A program made the position numbers and the translations under genes. Under the pieces are notes generated by a model. It searched no databases, was not told the DNA's origin, and was given only the letters and a program-made list of their open reading frames with translations. From NCBI RefSeq assembly GCF_900105835.1, contig NZ_LT629783.1, positions 1,612,001 through 1,676,000 on the forward strand: a stretch of DNA of 64,000 nucleotides, in the 5' to 3' direction. The stretch comes from Pseudomonas fragi. GTDB lineage: Bacteria > Pseudomonadota > Gammaproteobacteria > Pseudomonadales > Pseudomonadaceae. How positions within the stretch are numbered: position 1 is the stretch's first letter; each line of letters starts with the position of its first letter. Below, in pieces: positions 17,281 to 25,547 of the stretch.

Positions 17281-18108
17281 ATGAACTACACCAACCCAAG
17301 CAAGCTGCAAGCCGCCATTCTCGACTGGGCCGGCACCGTGGTCGATTTCGGCTCGTTCGCCCCGACCCAGATTTTTGTCGAAGCCTTTGCCGAATTCGAT
17401 GTACAGGTCTCCATCGAAGAGGCTCGCGGGCCGATGGGCATGGGCAAGTGGGACCACATCCGCACCCTGTGTGATCAACCGCAGATCACCGAGCGCTATA
17501 AAAAGGTGTTCGGGCGCGCCCCGACTGACGATGACGTGACCGCAATTTATGAGCGTTTCATGCCGCTGCAGATCGAAAAGATCGCCGAACACTCAGCGCT
17601 GATCCCGGGTGCCCTGGAGACCATCGCCCAACTGCGCGAGCAAGGCATCAAGATCGGTTCATGCTCGGGTTACCCGGCGCAAGTGATGGCCAAAGTGGTT
17701 GAACTGGCCGCTACCAATGGCTATGTCGCCGACCATGTGGTGGCTACTGATGAAGTGCCGAACGGTCGTCCCTGGCCAGCCCAGGCACTGGCCAACGTGA
17801 TTGCGCTGGGCATTGATGATGTGGGCGCCTGTGTGAAGATCGACGACACCGTGCCGGGCATTCTTGAAGGTCGTCGCGCCGGTATGTGGACCGTGGCCCT
17901 GGTGTGTTCCGGCAATGCGCTGGGCCTGACCTGGGCGCAATACCAGGCACTGGACCCGGTAACCCTGGCCAGTGAGCGCAGCCGCATTCACACCCTGTTT
18001 GCCGGTTCTCGCCCGCATTACTTGATCGACACCATCAGCGACCTGCCTGAGGTGATTGCCGATATCAACCGCCGCCTGGCCAGCGGCGAGATGCCCCAGA
18101 GCAGCTGA
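17281..18108 (+). CDS. phnX: Phosphonoacetaldehyde hydrolase (phosphonatase)
   Basis: 275-aa HAD-superfamily enzyme that cleaves the C-P bond of phosphonoacetaldehyde to acetaldehyde and phosphate. The nucleophile is Asp15 in [14 protein letters not shown]. The Schiff-base lysine is Lys56 in [10 protein letters not shown], the residue that separates phosphonatases from other HAD enzymes. Further HAD motifs are [11 protein letters not shown] and [19 protein letters not shown]. The length matches known PhnX. It follows phnW on the same strand and completes the pathway. A hairpin just after the stop (18117-18157) may end the transcript. Confidence 0.97.
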   Translation: MNYTNPSKLQAAILDWAGTVVDFGSFAPTQIFVEAFAEFDVQVSIEEARGPMGMGKWDHIRTLCDQPQITERYKKVFGRAPTDDDVTAIYERFMPLQIEKIAEHSALIPGALETIAQLREQGIKIGSCSGYPAQVMAKVVELAATNGYVADHVVATDEVPNGRPWPAQALANVIALGIDDVGACVKIDDTVPGILEGRRAGMWTVALVCSGNALGLTWAQYQALDPVTLASERSRIHTLFAGSRPHYLIDTISDLPEVIADINRRLASGEMPQSS

Positions 18109-18116
18109 TCACGTCA

Positions 18117-18157
18117 AGCCGCAAGCTGCAAGCCTCTCACTTGCAGCTTGCGGCTTG
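18117..18157. repeat. 17-bp-arm hairpin between phnX and the reductase gene
   Basis: Perfect inverted repeat: arms 18117-18133 and 18141-18157 around CCTCTCA, followed by further CTTGCGG repeats. It lies between convergent genes and could terminate both, though a T-run is missing. The AAGCTGCAAG type is another Pseudomonas extragenic palindrome family. Confidence 0.8.
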
Positions 18158-18172
18158 CGGCTTGCGGTAACC

Positions 18173-18721
18173 CTAGCGCTCTACCCACCCGGCAAATTGA
18201 TCAATAAATTTCTGCAAAAAAGGTCGGACTTTGTCTGACAGCTTGCCAGACGCATCAAATGCATCGCCCGCCCCGCCCAGATAGGCCTCAGGCTGCTGCA
18301 TGCACGGCACATCGAGGAACACCAGCGACTGGCGCAAGTGATGATTCGCCCCAAAGCCCCCAATGGCCCCCGGCGAAACACTGATCACCGCGCCCGGCTT
18401 GCCACTGAACACACTTTGCCCATATGGCCGCGAACCGACATCAATGGCGTTTTTCAAGACGCCTGGCACCGAGCGGTTGTACTCGGGGGTCACAAACAGG
18501 ACGGCATCGGCCGGGCGGATCTGATCGCGAAACACCGTGTAGGCCGCAGGCGGCGACGCACCGTCAATGTCTTCGTTGTACAGCGCCAGCTCACCGATTT
18601 CGACAATAAACAGTTTCAGGCTTGGCGGCGCCAGTTCTGCCAGGGCCTGGGCGACTTTTCGATTGAGCGAGTCCTTCCTCAAACTGCCAACCAACACTGC
18701 AACACTGTAGACCTTGCTCAT
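18173..18721 (-). CDS. NADPH-dependent FMN reductase / quinone reductase (ChrR/YieF-like)
   Basis: 182-aa flavodoxin-fold reductase. FMN phosphate loop VGSLRKDSLNRKVAQAL at residues 12-28, FVTPEYNRSVPGVLKNAID typical of the ChrR/YieF and azoreductase-like group, and SPGAIGGFGANHHLR. Relatives reduce quinones by two electrons and can reduce chromate; they protect against oxidative stress. The enzyme is cytoplasmic. The gene stands alone and converges on phnX. The physiological substrate is not evident. Confidence 0.9.
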   Translation of the reverse strand: MSKVYSVAVLVGSLRKDSLNRKVAQALAELAPPSLKLFIVEIGELALYNEDIDGASPPAAYTVFRDQIRPADAVLFVTPEYNRSVPGVLKNAIDVGSRPYGQSVFSGKPGAVISVSPGAIGGFGANHHLRQSLVFLDVPCMQQPEAYLGGAGDAFDASGKLSDKVRPFLQKFIDQFAGWVER

Positions 18722-18917
18722 GGAAAACCCCGAGTCAGTAGCTGTAGGAAGACTAGTTATAGATGATCGGACGGCTTTCTTGCACCCCAGTTCACCCTAT
18801 CGGCCTGCAAGCCTGTAAAGTAGCAGGACTATTTTTTTCACATGGCTAAACTTCCCCTGCTGAACAACGGTCTACAGAACCGCAAATTGGGTGTTTATCT
18901 CCAGAGGTTCTCTACAA

Positions 18918-19139
18918 ATGGCGGCAGTTCTCGTTGGGCAATTTCATGCAAGAGATGCGGAAGGTCGGGTTTATTCCGTGCATGAGTTTGAAGATACACA
19001 AGCAACCGGCGATCAGCCCGTAATGACCTACAAACTGGCCATTGGCGATCGTGTCAAAAAAAATGATGACAACAACTACGAGCTGGTGCAGTCGGGCGTC
19101 ATCCTGGTCCGCGATCCTTCCCCGGTTGTCGCAGCCTGA
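18918..19139 (+). CDS. Small hypothetical protein, 73 aa
   Basis: Function not recognised. The ATG at 18918, preceded by AGAGGT at about 9 nt, is preferred over an upstream in-frame codon. The protein (MAAVLVGQFHARDAEGR, then YKLAIGDRVKKNDDNNYELV) has no signal peptide or membrane segment. It is rich in charged residues and looks like a small all-beta fold. It lies between divergent reductase and collinear LysR genes with good codon use, so it is probably real. I believe similar small proteins occur across Pseudomonas, but cannot check. Confidence 0.65.
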   Translation: MAAVLVGQFHARDAEGRVYSVHEFEDTQATGDQPVMTYKLAIGDRVKKNDDNNYELVQSGVILVRDPSPVVAA

Positions 19140-19225
19140 CCTGTTTTATGGCCTAACGCTGAAGTCAACGGATGAGACATGGATCAGGCTTCGCAACGCT
19201 GAAACCTCATCTGCCGGACATTAGC

Positions 19226-20137
19226 ATGCGTCTACGCCACATCGAAGTGATTCAAGCCCTATTGCAAACCGGCAACCTCGGCCATGCTGCCGAGTTGCTG
19301 CAATTGCCCACGGCCACCCTCAGCGCAACGCTGCAGGAAGCCGAGCAGCAATTGGGCTTTATGCTGTTTTCCAGTGTTCGCGGGCGGCTGCAAGCCACCC
19401 GCGATACACTCGTGCTGCAACCCCTGATCAATCAGCTGTACCAGGCACTTGAGCCGTTACGCCAACTGGGCAACGAGTTGCGCCAGCATCAGGAGCCGGC
19501 CTTGCGCGTGGCGTGCAGTGAAACCCTGGCCGAACCGCTGCTGCCCTCTTGCATCGGTGCCCTGAGACGCCGGTTTCCCGACACCCCTGCCGTACTTGGC
19601 AGCCACCCCTGCGCTGAAATCGTGCGACGCCTGTTGATGGATGAATGCGATATCGGCTTCAGCTTGCAGCCATCAGAGCAGACCGGGCTCGACTGCTGGC
19701 CTGTGGTGCAGGGCAAAGTGCAATTTTTGGCGCCTCACGGCTGGCTATCCCCCAAGCACAAATACATCGCCCTGACAGAGCTGGCCGGTCAGGCAATGAT
19801 TGGCCTGCAACAGCAAGACGGCTTGAGCCGCGGCCTCGACAGCAAGCTGCAGGCCTTGCGCCCGGCGCCAGTGGTGCACATTCAGGTGCAAAGTTACCGG
19901 ATGATGCGCAGCATGGTCGAAGCTGGCGAGGGGCTGGCGCTGGTCGACCCGTTCACGGCAGTGGGGGCCAAAGCCAGCGGGCTGGACGTGTGCCCGGTCT
20001 CTCCGGCCATCCCGGTGACGCTCTATGCGCTCACACGCAAGGGCACCCAGCCGGGCCTGGCGCTGGCTGCGCTGATTGAAATTGTGCGGGCAAAGGCCGA
20101 GGCGTTACTCGCGGATCAGGGCCTGGTGGTGCTTTAG
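19226..20137 (+). CDS. LysR family transcriptional regulator
   Basis: 303-aa LysR-type regulator from the ATG at 19226, where the family N-terminus begins (MRLRHIEVIQALLQTGNLGH). The helix-turn-helix AAELLQLPTATLSATLQEAE is somewhat atypical, with PTATLS in place of SQPAVS. The effector domain contains LRVACSETLAEPLLP and MVEAGEGLALVDPFTA. No divergent partner gene is present: the 73-aa gene lies upstream on the same strand and a repeat lies downstream, so its target cannot be inferred. The longer frame from 19172 is not supported. Confidence 0.88.
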   Translation: MRLRHIEVIQALLQTGNLGHAAELLQLPTATLSATLQEAEQQLGFMLFSSVRGRLQATRDTLVLQPLINQLYQALEPLRQLGNELRQHQEPALRVACSETLAEPLLPSCIGALRRRFPDTPAVLGSHPCAEIVRRLLMDECDIGFSLQPSEQTGLDCWPVVQGKVQFLAPHGWLSPKHKYIALTELAGQAMIGLQQQDGLSRGLDSKLQALRPAPVVHIQVQSYRMMRSMVEAGEGLALVDPFTAVGAKASGLDVCPVSPAIPVTLYALTRKGTQPGLALAALIEIVRAKAEALLADQGLVVL

Positions 20138-20148
20138 AACACAACCCT

Positions 20149-20294
20149 GTAGCCGCTGCCGTAGGAACGAGGCTGCGTCCGGCTGCGCAGCAGTCGTGAA
20201 ATCCGGCACTACGGTGTGCCAGTTAAAACCGGCTTTCAGGGTTTACGACTGCTACGCAGCCGGACGCAGCCTCGCACGGCTCGACAGCGGCTAC
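20149..20294. repeat. Family A composite inverted-repeat element, copy 2 (inverted)
   Basis: 146-bp element with imperfect terminal arms. Its core (GGTGTGCCAGTTAAAACCGG) matches copy 1 at 14951-15110 in the opposite orientation, so both derive from one element. It lies between the LysR and GNAT genes. Confidence 0.82.
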
Positions 20295-20866
20295 AGGTTT
20301 TTACTTTCGAAAATCAGATACCAGAAAATCGCCACTTCACGGGTCTGCGGATCGATACCGCGATAGCGTAAATCATCGATACCTCCGACCTGATACCCAC
20401 AACGTTCGTACAACCTGCAGGCACCAAGGTTGTTGTTCTGGGTCTCCAGCATGATCCCGGGCAGGTTCTTCTTGCGGCTCCAGAACTTGACCACTTCCAG
20501 CAATGACCTGGCCACGCCGTGGCGACGGGCACCGGCAATCACGGCCAGTTCATCGACATGGGCAAACCCGTTCCAGTTGGTGCTGACAACCACATGCCCG
20601 ACGGGCTGGTTATCCAGGTAGGCCATGAAAATGTCGCTGTCCTTGCCACCGCGATAGCTGGCGAACTCATCGGGGTCGATGCCGTAGCATTTGCGGTAGG
20701 GGGTAATCAGGTCCAGCGGCCAGTGCTCGACCTTCTTATGGCGGTCGGCACGCGCGTAGGCGCGCACTTCAAAGCTGAAATCGTTGCACCATACATACGG
20801 CGCGAAACCCTCGTCGGCCAGGCGTACCGAGACGTGAGGGTCCTTGGGGTTCACAACCAGATGCAT
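20291..20866 (-). CDS. GNAT family N-acetyltransferase
   Basis: 191-aa acetyltransferase of unknown substrate. The acetyl-CoA binding segment is VIAGARRHGVARSLLEVVKFW (R-x-x-G-x-A form) with AVIAGA as the preceding strand. The C-terminal LETQNNNLGACRLYERCGYQ is the typical motif B with the conserved tyrosine and asparagine. The N-terminal part (MHLVVNPKDPHVSVRL) begins directly at the ATG at 20866. Cytoplasmic. It lies 91 bp downstream of dnaQ on the same strand but probably is not functionally tied to it. Confidence 0.9.
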   Translation of the reverse strand: MHLVVNPKDPHVSVRLADEGFAPYVWCNDFSFEVRAYARADRHKKVEHWPLDLITPYRKCYGIDPDEFASYRGGKDSDIFMAYLDNQPVGHVVVSTNWNGFAHVDELAVIAGARRHGVARSLLEVVKFWSRKKNLPGIMLETQNNNLGACRLYERCGYQVGGIDDLRYRGIDPQTREVAIFWYLIFESKNL

Positions 20867-20957
20867 GAAAAATCCTTCTTTCCTGTCGTCGATGCTGACA
20901 CCGGATTGCAGCGCAACCGTTCATGGCCTGCGCCAGCAACAACAAGACGGCGCCAGG

Positions 20958-21716
20958 TTATTGCAGTGTTTGCCCCTTCGCGTCGAGAAGCTGCGCCCAC
21001 AGCGACGGGCCGCCTGCCGATTTGGCAATGGCTTCAAGCCGAGCGGCATGCTCGGCCAAGTCGCTTTCACTTGCACGAATAATCCGGCCCGGCTGACGGT
21101 CGGCCGACAGGCGGCGGATTTCGCTGGCCTGGTTACCCGAGCCTTCGCCTGAACCGTTACCGTCAGATGCATTACCGGCCAACGACAGGCTGGTCTGCCC
21201 GCCAGTCATGGTCAGGTAAACGTCTGCGAGGATCTCGGAGTCGAGCAAGGCGCCGTGCAGCTCACGGCCCGAGTTGTCGACGCCATAGCGTTTGCACAGG
21301 GCATCGAGGCTGTTGCGCTGGCCCGGGTGACGGGCCCGGGCCATGGCCAGGGTATCGAGGATGGTGCAGTGCTGAGTCAGGTCGGCGCGATCGGTCTGGC
21401 CAATCAGGGCGAACTCGTTGTTGAGAAAGCCCACGTCGAACGCGGCGTTATGGATGATCAGCTGCGCGCCCTTGATGAACTCGAAAAATTCATCCGCTAC
21501 TTCAGCAAAGCGCGGCTTGCCCACCAGGAATTCGTTAGTGATGCCGTGGACACCAATGGCGCCCTCGTCACTTTCACGATCGGGCTGCAGGTACACATGA
21601 AAATGGCGGCCGGTCAGTCGACGGCCCATCAACTCGACGCAACCGATCTCGATCACCCGGTGGCCGTCGGTGACCGGCATACCGGTGGTTTCAGTATCGA
21701 GTACAACACTACGCAT
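20958..21716 (-). CDS. dnaQ: DNA polymerase III epsilon subunit (3'-5' proofreading exonuclease)
   Basis: 252 aa from the ATG at 21716. DEDDh exonuclease with all motifs: Exo [10 protein letters not shown] at residues 4-12, Exo [13 protein letters not shown] near 97-107, and Exo [17 protein letters not shown] with catalytic histidine and aspartate near 160. A glycine/serine/asparagine-rich linker follows, and the C-terminal tail that binds the polymerase alpha subunit ends in [14 protein letters not shown]. The start overlaps the rnhA 3' end by 8 bp, so translation is coupled. The rnhA-dnaQ pair is conserved in gamma-proteobacteria, usually divergent in E. coli but collinear here. Confidence 0.97.
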   Translation of the reverse strand: MRSVVLDTETTGMPVTDGHRVIEIGCVELMGRRLTGRHFHVYLQPDRESDEGAIGVHGITNEFLVGKPRFAEVADEFFEFIKGAQLIIHNAAFDVGFLNNEFALIGQTDRADLTQHCTILDTLAMARARHPGQRNSLDALCKRYGVDNSGRELHGALLDSEILADVYLTMTGGQTSLSLAGNASDGNGSGEGSGNQASEIRRLSADRQPGRIIRASESDLAEHAARLEAIAKSAGGPSLWAQLLDAKGQTLQ

Positions 21717-22161
21717 GCTTGATTCCCCGCACCTGATCGACCCCGCGGTTGGCCAACTGGTCGGCACGTTCGTTGCCAGGGTGGCCGATGTGACCCCGTA
21801 CCCACTGCCACTTCACGGTATGCCGGTTGACCTGCTCATCGAGCAGCTTCCACAGGTCGGCATTTTTCACTGGCTCCTTGGAAGCGGTTTTCCAGCCGCG
21901 TTTCTTCCAGTTGACCATCCACTCGGTGATGCCTTTCATCACATACTGCGAGTCGGTCACCAGCAACACTTCACAGGGCCGCTTGAGCTCTTCCAGGCCA
22001 CGAATCGCGGCCATCAGCTCCATGCGATTGTTGGTGGTGTTGGGCTCGCCACCCCACAATTCCTTTTCAACCCCCTGGCAAACCAGCAAGGCACCCCAGC
22101 CGCCAGGGCCAGGATTGCCCTTGCAGGCACCATCGGTGAACATTTCAACGCTATCGGTCAT
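21709..22161 (-). CDS. rnhA: Ribonuclease HI
   Basis: 150-aa enzyme that degrades RNA in RNA-DNA hybrids. The carboxylates are all visible: [14 protein letters not shown] (first aspartate), NRMELMAAI (glutamate), [11 protein letters not shown] (second aspartate) and [15 protein letters not shown] (fourth aspartate). The basic handle [22 protein letters not shown] is present. Length is normal. It overlaps dnaQ by 8 bp and follows the methyltransferase gene by 86 bp on the same strand. Confidence 0.97.
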   Translation of the reverse strand: MTDSVEMFTDGACKGNPGPGGWGALLVCQGVEKELWGGEPNTTNNRMELMAAIRGLEELKRPCEVLLVTDSQYVMKGITEWMVNWKKRGWKTASKEPVKNADLWKLLDEQVNRHTVKWQWVRGHIGHPGNERADQLANRGVDQVRGIKHA

Positions 22162-22247
22162 TGCAAACTATCCAGAAAAGGCTGCTTATGGCCCGACCAT
22201 CAGCAATGGCCAGCACCTGAGCCGGGCGCACCCGGCCCAACATAAAA

Positions 22248-23006
22248 TTAAGAGTCTGTGTGGCGCCGATTGACCTTGGCCATTTGCAAGGGAACCAGCT
22301 TGCCCATCGGTTCGCGGCGCATCGGGTTGACCGGGCGCAAGCCCACCACCATTTTGCGCGCAACCAGTACATAGAAGCCGCCACCGGCCAATTGCCAGCT
22401 ACCGGCCTTGCGCTCCCACCCTGACAAACGGCTTTGCCAGGCCTTGGACGCAAGCGGCGGACGATAGCACCCGAAGCGGCGTTTCTCCAGCGCAAAGCCC
22501 AGCAGGTTCAGCCAGTCGGCGACCCGTGAAGGTGCAATGCAGCGCGCCTTGCGCAGTGCATCCTTGGCGAAAACATGGCGCAACCCCCAACTGCTCCAGG
22601 GGTTGATCCCGACAATCAGCAAGTGCCCGCCGGGGCGCACGCTGCTGGCCGCTTCACGCAGAAGACCGTGAGGTGAAAGGCAAAAATCCAGGCCATGCTG
22701 CAATACCACCACATCGGCCGCATGTTCGCACAGTGGCCAGGCCTGTTCTTCACAGAAGATCTCCACACCCGGCAAAGGTGCGCCAAGACGCACGCTGCGG
22801 CGCACTTGCGCAGCCTGTGGGGCAGGATCGGCACCGGGGCCGTAATGCACCAGATAACCGCCGAAAAAGCGGCCCAGCTCGTCTTCAAGTACCCGCTGCT
22901 CATCTTCGAGCAACAGTTGCCCGTGGGGGCCGGACAGCCATTCCCGTGCTGTGCTGATCAGCGCCAGCCACTCAGGGTCTGCCTGAGCCAATGCTTTATC
23001 GGTCAT
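22248..23006 (-). CDS. Class I SAM-dependent methyltransferase (YafS-like)
   Basis: 252 aa from the ATG at 23006 (MTDKALAQADPEW). The family is Methyltransf_11-like: CEHAADVVVLQHGLDFC and VRPGGHLLIVGINPWSSWGL are motifs around strands 4 and 5. The SAM-binding glycine motif near the N-terminus is weak. The substrate is unknown. Position between gloB (divergent) and rnhA-dnaQ is the same as for E. coli yafS, so this is the orthologous locus. Cytoplasmic. The C-terminus is rich in basic residues. Confidence 0.88.
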   Translation of the reverse strand: MTDKALAQADPEWLALISTAREWLSGPHGQLLLEDEQRVLEDELGRFFGGYLVHYGPGADPAPQAAQVRRSVRLGAPLPGVEIFCEEQAWPLCEHAADVVVLQHGLDFCLSPHGLLREAASSVRPGGHLLIVGINPWSSWGLRHVFAKDALRKARCIAPSRVADWLNLLGFALEKRRFGCYRPPLASKAWQSRLSGWERKAGSWQLAGGGFYVLVARKMVVGLRPVNPMRREPMGKLVPLQMAKVNRRHTDS

Positions 23007-23115
23007 TGCTCCTCCAACTCGCCATCTACCTGTCGCAAGCCCTGACGACGCGGCTCGCAATTAAACGTCAACAGCCCCTAAGATGCGCCATTGTCTCGCA
23101 CTTGGGAATTGCACC

Positions 23116-23895
23116 ATGTTACAGATCGACGCCCTGCCAGCCTTCAACGACAACTACATCTGGTTGTTACAGGACACCGCCAACCAGCGCTGTGCCGTGG
23201 TCGATCCGGGTGATGCCGCGCCTGTTATGGAGTGGCTGGAGCGGCACCCGGGCTGGGTGCTGAGTGACATCCTGATCACCCATCACCACTTCGATCATGT
23301 GGGCGGGGTTGCACAGCTTCACGCCCACACTAACGCGAAGGTTTGGGGCCCGGCACTTGAGAGCATCCCGGCCCGACAAGTGGCACTCAACGATGGCGAC
23401 CGCATCGAGGTGCTGGGCCTTGAGTTCCAGATATTGCTGGTGCCCGGCCATACCCTGGGGCATATCGCCTACTATCACGAAAACCCGGCAGGCCCTCTGT
23501 TGTTCTGTGGCGACACCCTGTTTGCTGCCGGTTGCGGCCGGCTGTTCGAAGGCACCCCCGAACAGATGCACCACTCCCTGAGCCGGTTGGCCGCGCTGCC
23601 CGCCCACACCGGCGTGTACTGCACCCACGAATACACCTTGAGCAACTTGCGCTTCGCCCAGGCAGTGGAACCGAACAACCCGGATATTGCCGCGCGCGTT
23701 GCGCAAGTCACGCAGTGGCGAGCTGAGGGCCGTATCAGCTTGCCATCCTCTATAGCACTCGAATTACGCACCAATCCCTTTCTGCGGGTCGATGAAACAT
23801 CTGTTAAAGAAAAAGCTGACGAGTGGAACTCCCGTAACAACGACTCGCCCAGTGCGGTCTTTGCCAGCCTGCGCAGCTGGAAAGACAAGTTTTGA
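23116..23895 (+). CDS. gloB: Hydroxyacylglutathione hydrolase (glyoxalase II)
   Basis: 259-aa metallo-beta-lactamase-fold enzyme that hydrolyses S-lactoylglutathione to lactate and glutathione in methylglyoxal detoxification. The start is the ATG at 23116, giving the family N-terminus [19 protein letters not shown]. The metal motif [10 protein letters not shown] is at residues 54-63, further ligands are in [12 protein letters not shown] and [17 protein letters not shown], and [13 protein letters not shown] binds glutathione. The C-terminal substrate domain is complete (NPFLRVDE). Next to mltD on the same strand, as in many gamma-proteobacteria. Confidence 0.97.
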   Translation: MLQIDALPAFNDNYIWLLQDTANQRCAVVDPGDAAPVMEWLERHPGWVLSDILITHHHFDHVGGVAQLHAHTNAKVWGPALESIPARQVALNDGDRIEVLGLEFQILLVPGHTLGHIAYYHENPAGPLLFCGDTLFAAGCGRLFEGTPEQMHHSLSRLAALPAHTGVYCTHEYTLSNLRFAQAVEPNNPDIAARVAQVTQWRAEGRISLPSSIALELRTNPFLRVDETSVKEKADEWNSRNNDSPSAVFASLRSWKDKF

Positions 23896-23993
23896 AATAG
23901 AGTGCGGTCAGCATAAAAATTCTCAACAGTTGACCGCGCCCCCCCTGCTTTCTAGAATCCCCCGACATTTTTTCCTGAACTTTTTTCAAAACA

Positions 23994-25394
23994 ATGTCGT
24001 CATTTAAAGGTAACTCCATCAATTCAGACGCATTGACGCGCTTGGTCAAAGCCATCGCGGTGGCTGTGTCCGCCACCCTCGCGGGCTGCCAATCCATGGA
24101 TCATTCGGCGCAGACCACCGAGCGGGCCAGCCTTAAAATCGCCAAACGCATACCCCAGGATCCCCTCTGGCTCAGCCAGAAGCCCAGCCCCCTGCCCCCA
24201 CAAGACGTTTGGGAGCGCATGCGCCAGGGCTTCAAGCTGCAGGACGGGCAGAACGTCAACCCCCGCATTGAACAACAACGCCTGTGGTTTGCCAGCAACC
24301 CGTCCTTTCTGGAAAACGCCGGCGAGCGCGGCAGCCTTTATATTCACTACATCGTAGAGCGTCTCGAAGAGCGCAACATGCCGCTGGAACTGGCCTTGCT
24401 GCCAGCCATCGAAAGCGCCTACAACCCTATGGCGTATTCCCACGCCAATGCAGTCGGGCTCTGGCAGTTCATTCCCTCTACCGGCCGTTACTTCAACCTG
24501 CGCCAAACCCGTGCCTATGACGGTCGTCGTGATATCACGGCCTCGACCCTCGCCGCCCTGAACTACCTGAACCGTCTGCATGACATGTTCAACGGCGACT
24601 GGCTGCTGGCCCTGGCGGCCTACAACGCTGGCGAAGGCACCGTCAGCCGGGCCATCGAGCGCAATGAAAAGCTCGGTTTGCCTACCGACTACTGGAACCT
24701 GCCACTGCCCCAGGAAACCAAAGACTACGTGCCAAAACTGCTGGCCCTGTCGCAAGTGGTTCTGGCCCCTGAAGCCTACGGCATCAACCTCAACCCGATC
24801 GCCAACGAACCCTACTTCGAAATGGTCGAGATCAAGCAATCCATGGACCTGTCCCGCGTGGCAGCCCTGGCCGAGATCGACGAAGACGAGATGTTCCAGC
24901 TCAACCCCGCCTACAAGCAGCGCGCCACCACCGATGGCCCGCAGCACCTGCTGGTCCCCACGGCCAAAGCCCAGTTGTTGACCGCCAGCCTGTCCAATCT
25001 CAGCTCCGACCAACTGGTCAGCCTGCGCCCCAACAAGCCGGTGTTTGACAAGGTAGCAAGCACATCCCCAGCCCGCCTGAACCGCAAGTACCGGGTCAAG
25101 AGCGGCGACAACCTGACCCTGATTGCCAAGGCCAACAAGGTCAATGTCAAAGACCTGCAGCACTGGAACAAGCTCAGCGGCAACAATCTCAAGGCCGGGC
25201 AGATCCTGGTCATGCAGGACACGCGCAAACCGTCAGGCCGCAAGCCTACGCAATACAAGGTGCAGAAAGGCGATTCGCTGTATATCGTTGCCAAGCGTTT
25301 CAACGTTGAGATGCAACATCTCAAGCGCTGGAATCCCAACAGCGCCAAAGCCCTCAAGCCGGGGCAAATGCTGACCGTTTCCAAACCGCGATAA
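23994..25394 (+). CDS. mltD: Membrane-bound lytic murein transglycosylase D
   Basis: 466-aa lipoprotein that cleaves peptidoglycan glycan strands. Signal peptide with lipobox VSATLAGC near residue 32. The SLT catalytic domain has LALLPAIESAYNP with the catalytic glutamate near residue 140, followed by ANAVGLWQFIPSTGRYF and ALAAYNAGEGTVSRAI. Two LysM peptidoglycan-binding modules end the protein, at about 365-408 (YRVKSGDNLTLIAKANKVNV) and 419-463 (YKVQKGDSLYIVAKRFNVEM). Length and order are as in known MltD. It follows gloB by 98 bp. The start has no strong Shine-Dalgarno. Confidence 0.96.
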   Translation: MSSFKGNSINSDALTRLVKAIAVAVSATLAGCQSMDHSAQTTERASLKIAKRIPQDPLWLSQKPSPLPPQDVWERMRQGFKLQDGQNVNPRIEQQRLWFASNPSFLENAGERGSLYIHYIVERLEERNMPLELALLPAIESAYNPMAYSHANAVGLWQFIPSTGRYFNLRQTRAYDGRRDITASTLAALNYLNRLHDMFNGDWLLALAAYNAGEGTVSRAIERNEKLGLPTDYWNLPLPQETKDYVPKLLALSQVVLAPEAYGINLNPIANEPYFEMVEIKQSMDLSRVAALAEIDEDEMFQLNPAYKQRATTDGPQHLLVPTAKAQLLTASLSNLSSDQLVSLRPNKPVFDKVASTSPARLNRKYRVKSGDNLTLIAKANKVNVKDLQHWNKLSGNNLKAGQILVMQDTRKPSGRKPTQYKVQKGDSLYIVAKRFNVEMQHLKRWNPNSAKALKPGQMLTVSKPR

Positions 25395-25414
25395 GCACAC
25401 TACAGATACCCATG

Positions 25415-25458
25415 CGGGCAAGCTGATTCCTACAAAAAAGTAGGGCGAAGCTTGCCCG
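25415..25458. repeat. Extragenic hairpin after mltD
   Basis: Inverted repeat CGGGCAAGCT (25415-25424) with AGCTTGCCCG (25449-25458), and an inner CCTAC/GTAGG pair around six A. It resembles a degenerate form of the GGGCTTGC-type REP found elsewhere in this window. Possible transcript end for mltD. Confidence 0.65.
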
Positions 25459-25547
25459 TAGTGCTTTCCTGAGTGGCCTTTTTCCTACAGATACAAGCTG
25501 TTACTGTAAGGAAACCTTAAGCCCAATGCCTGGATCGGATCTCTGAC

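Noticed and set aside
16099..20137. Phage-defence or toxin-antitoxin system around the small 73-aa gene
   Set aside because: Neighbours are catabolic, redox and regulatory genes; no nuclease, toxin or defence domain is visible.
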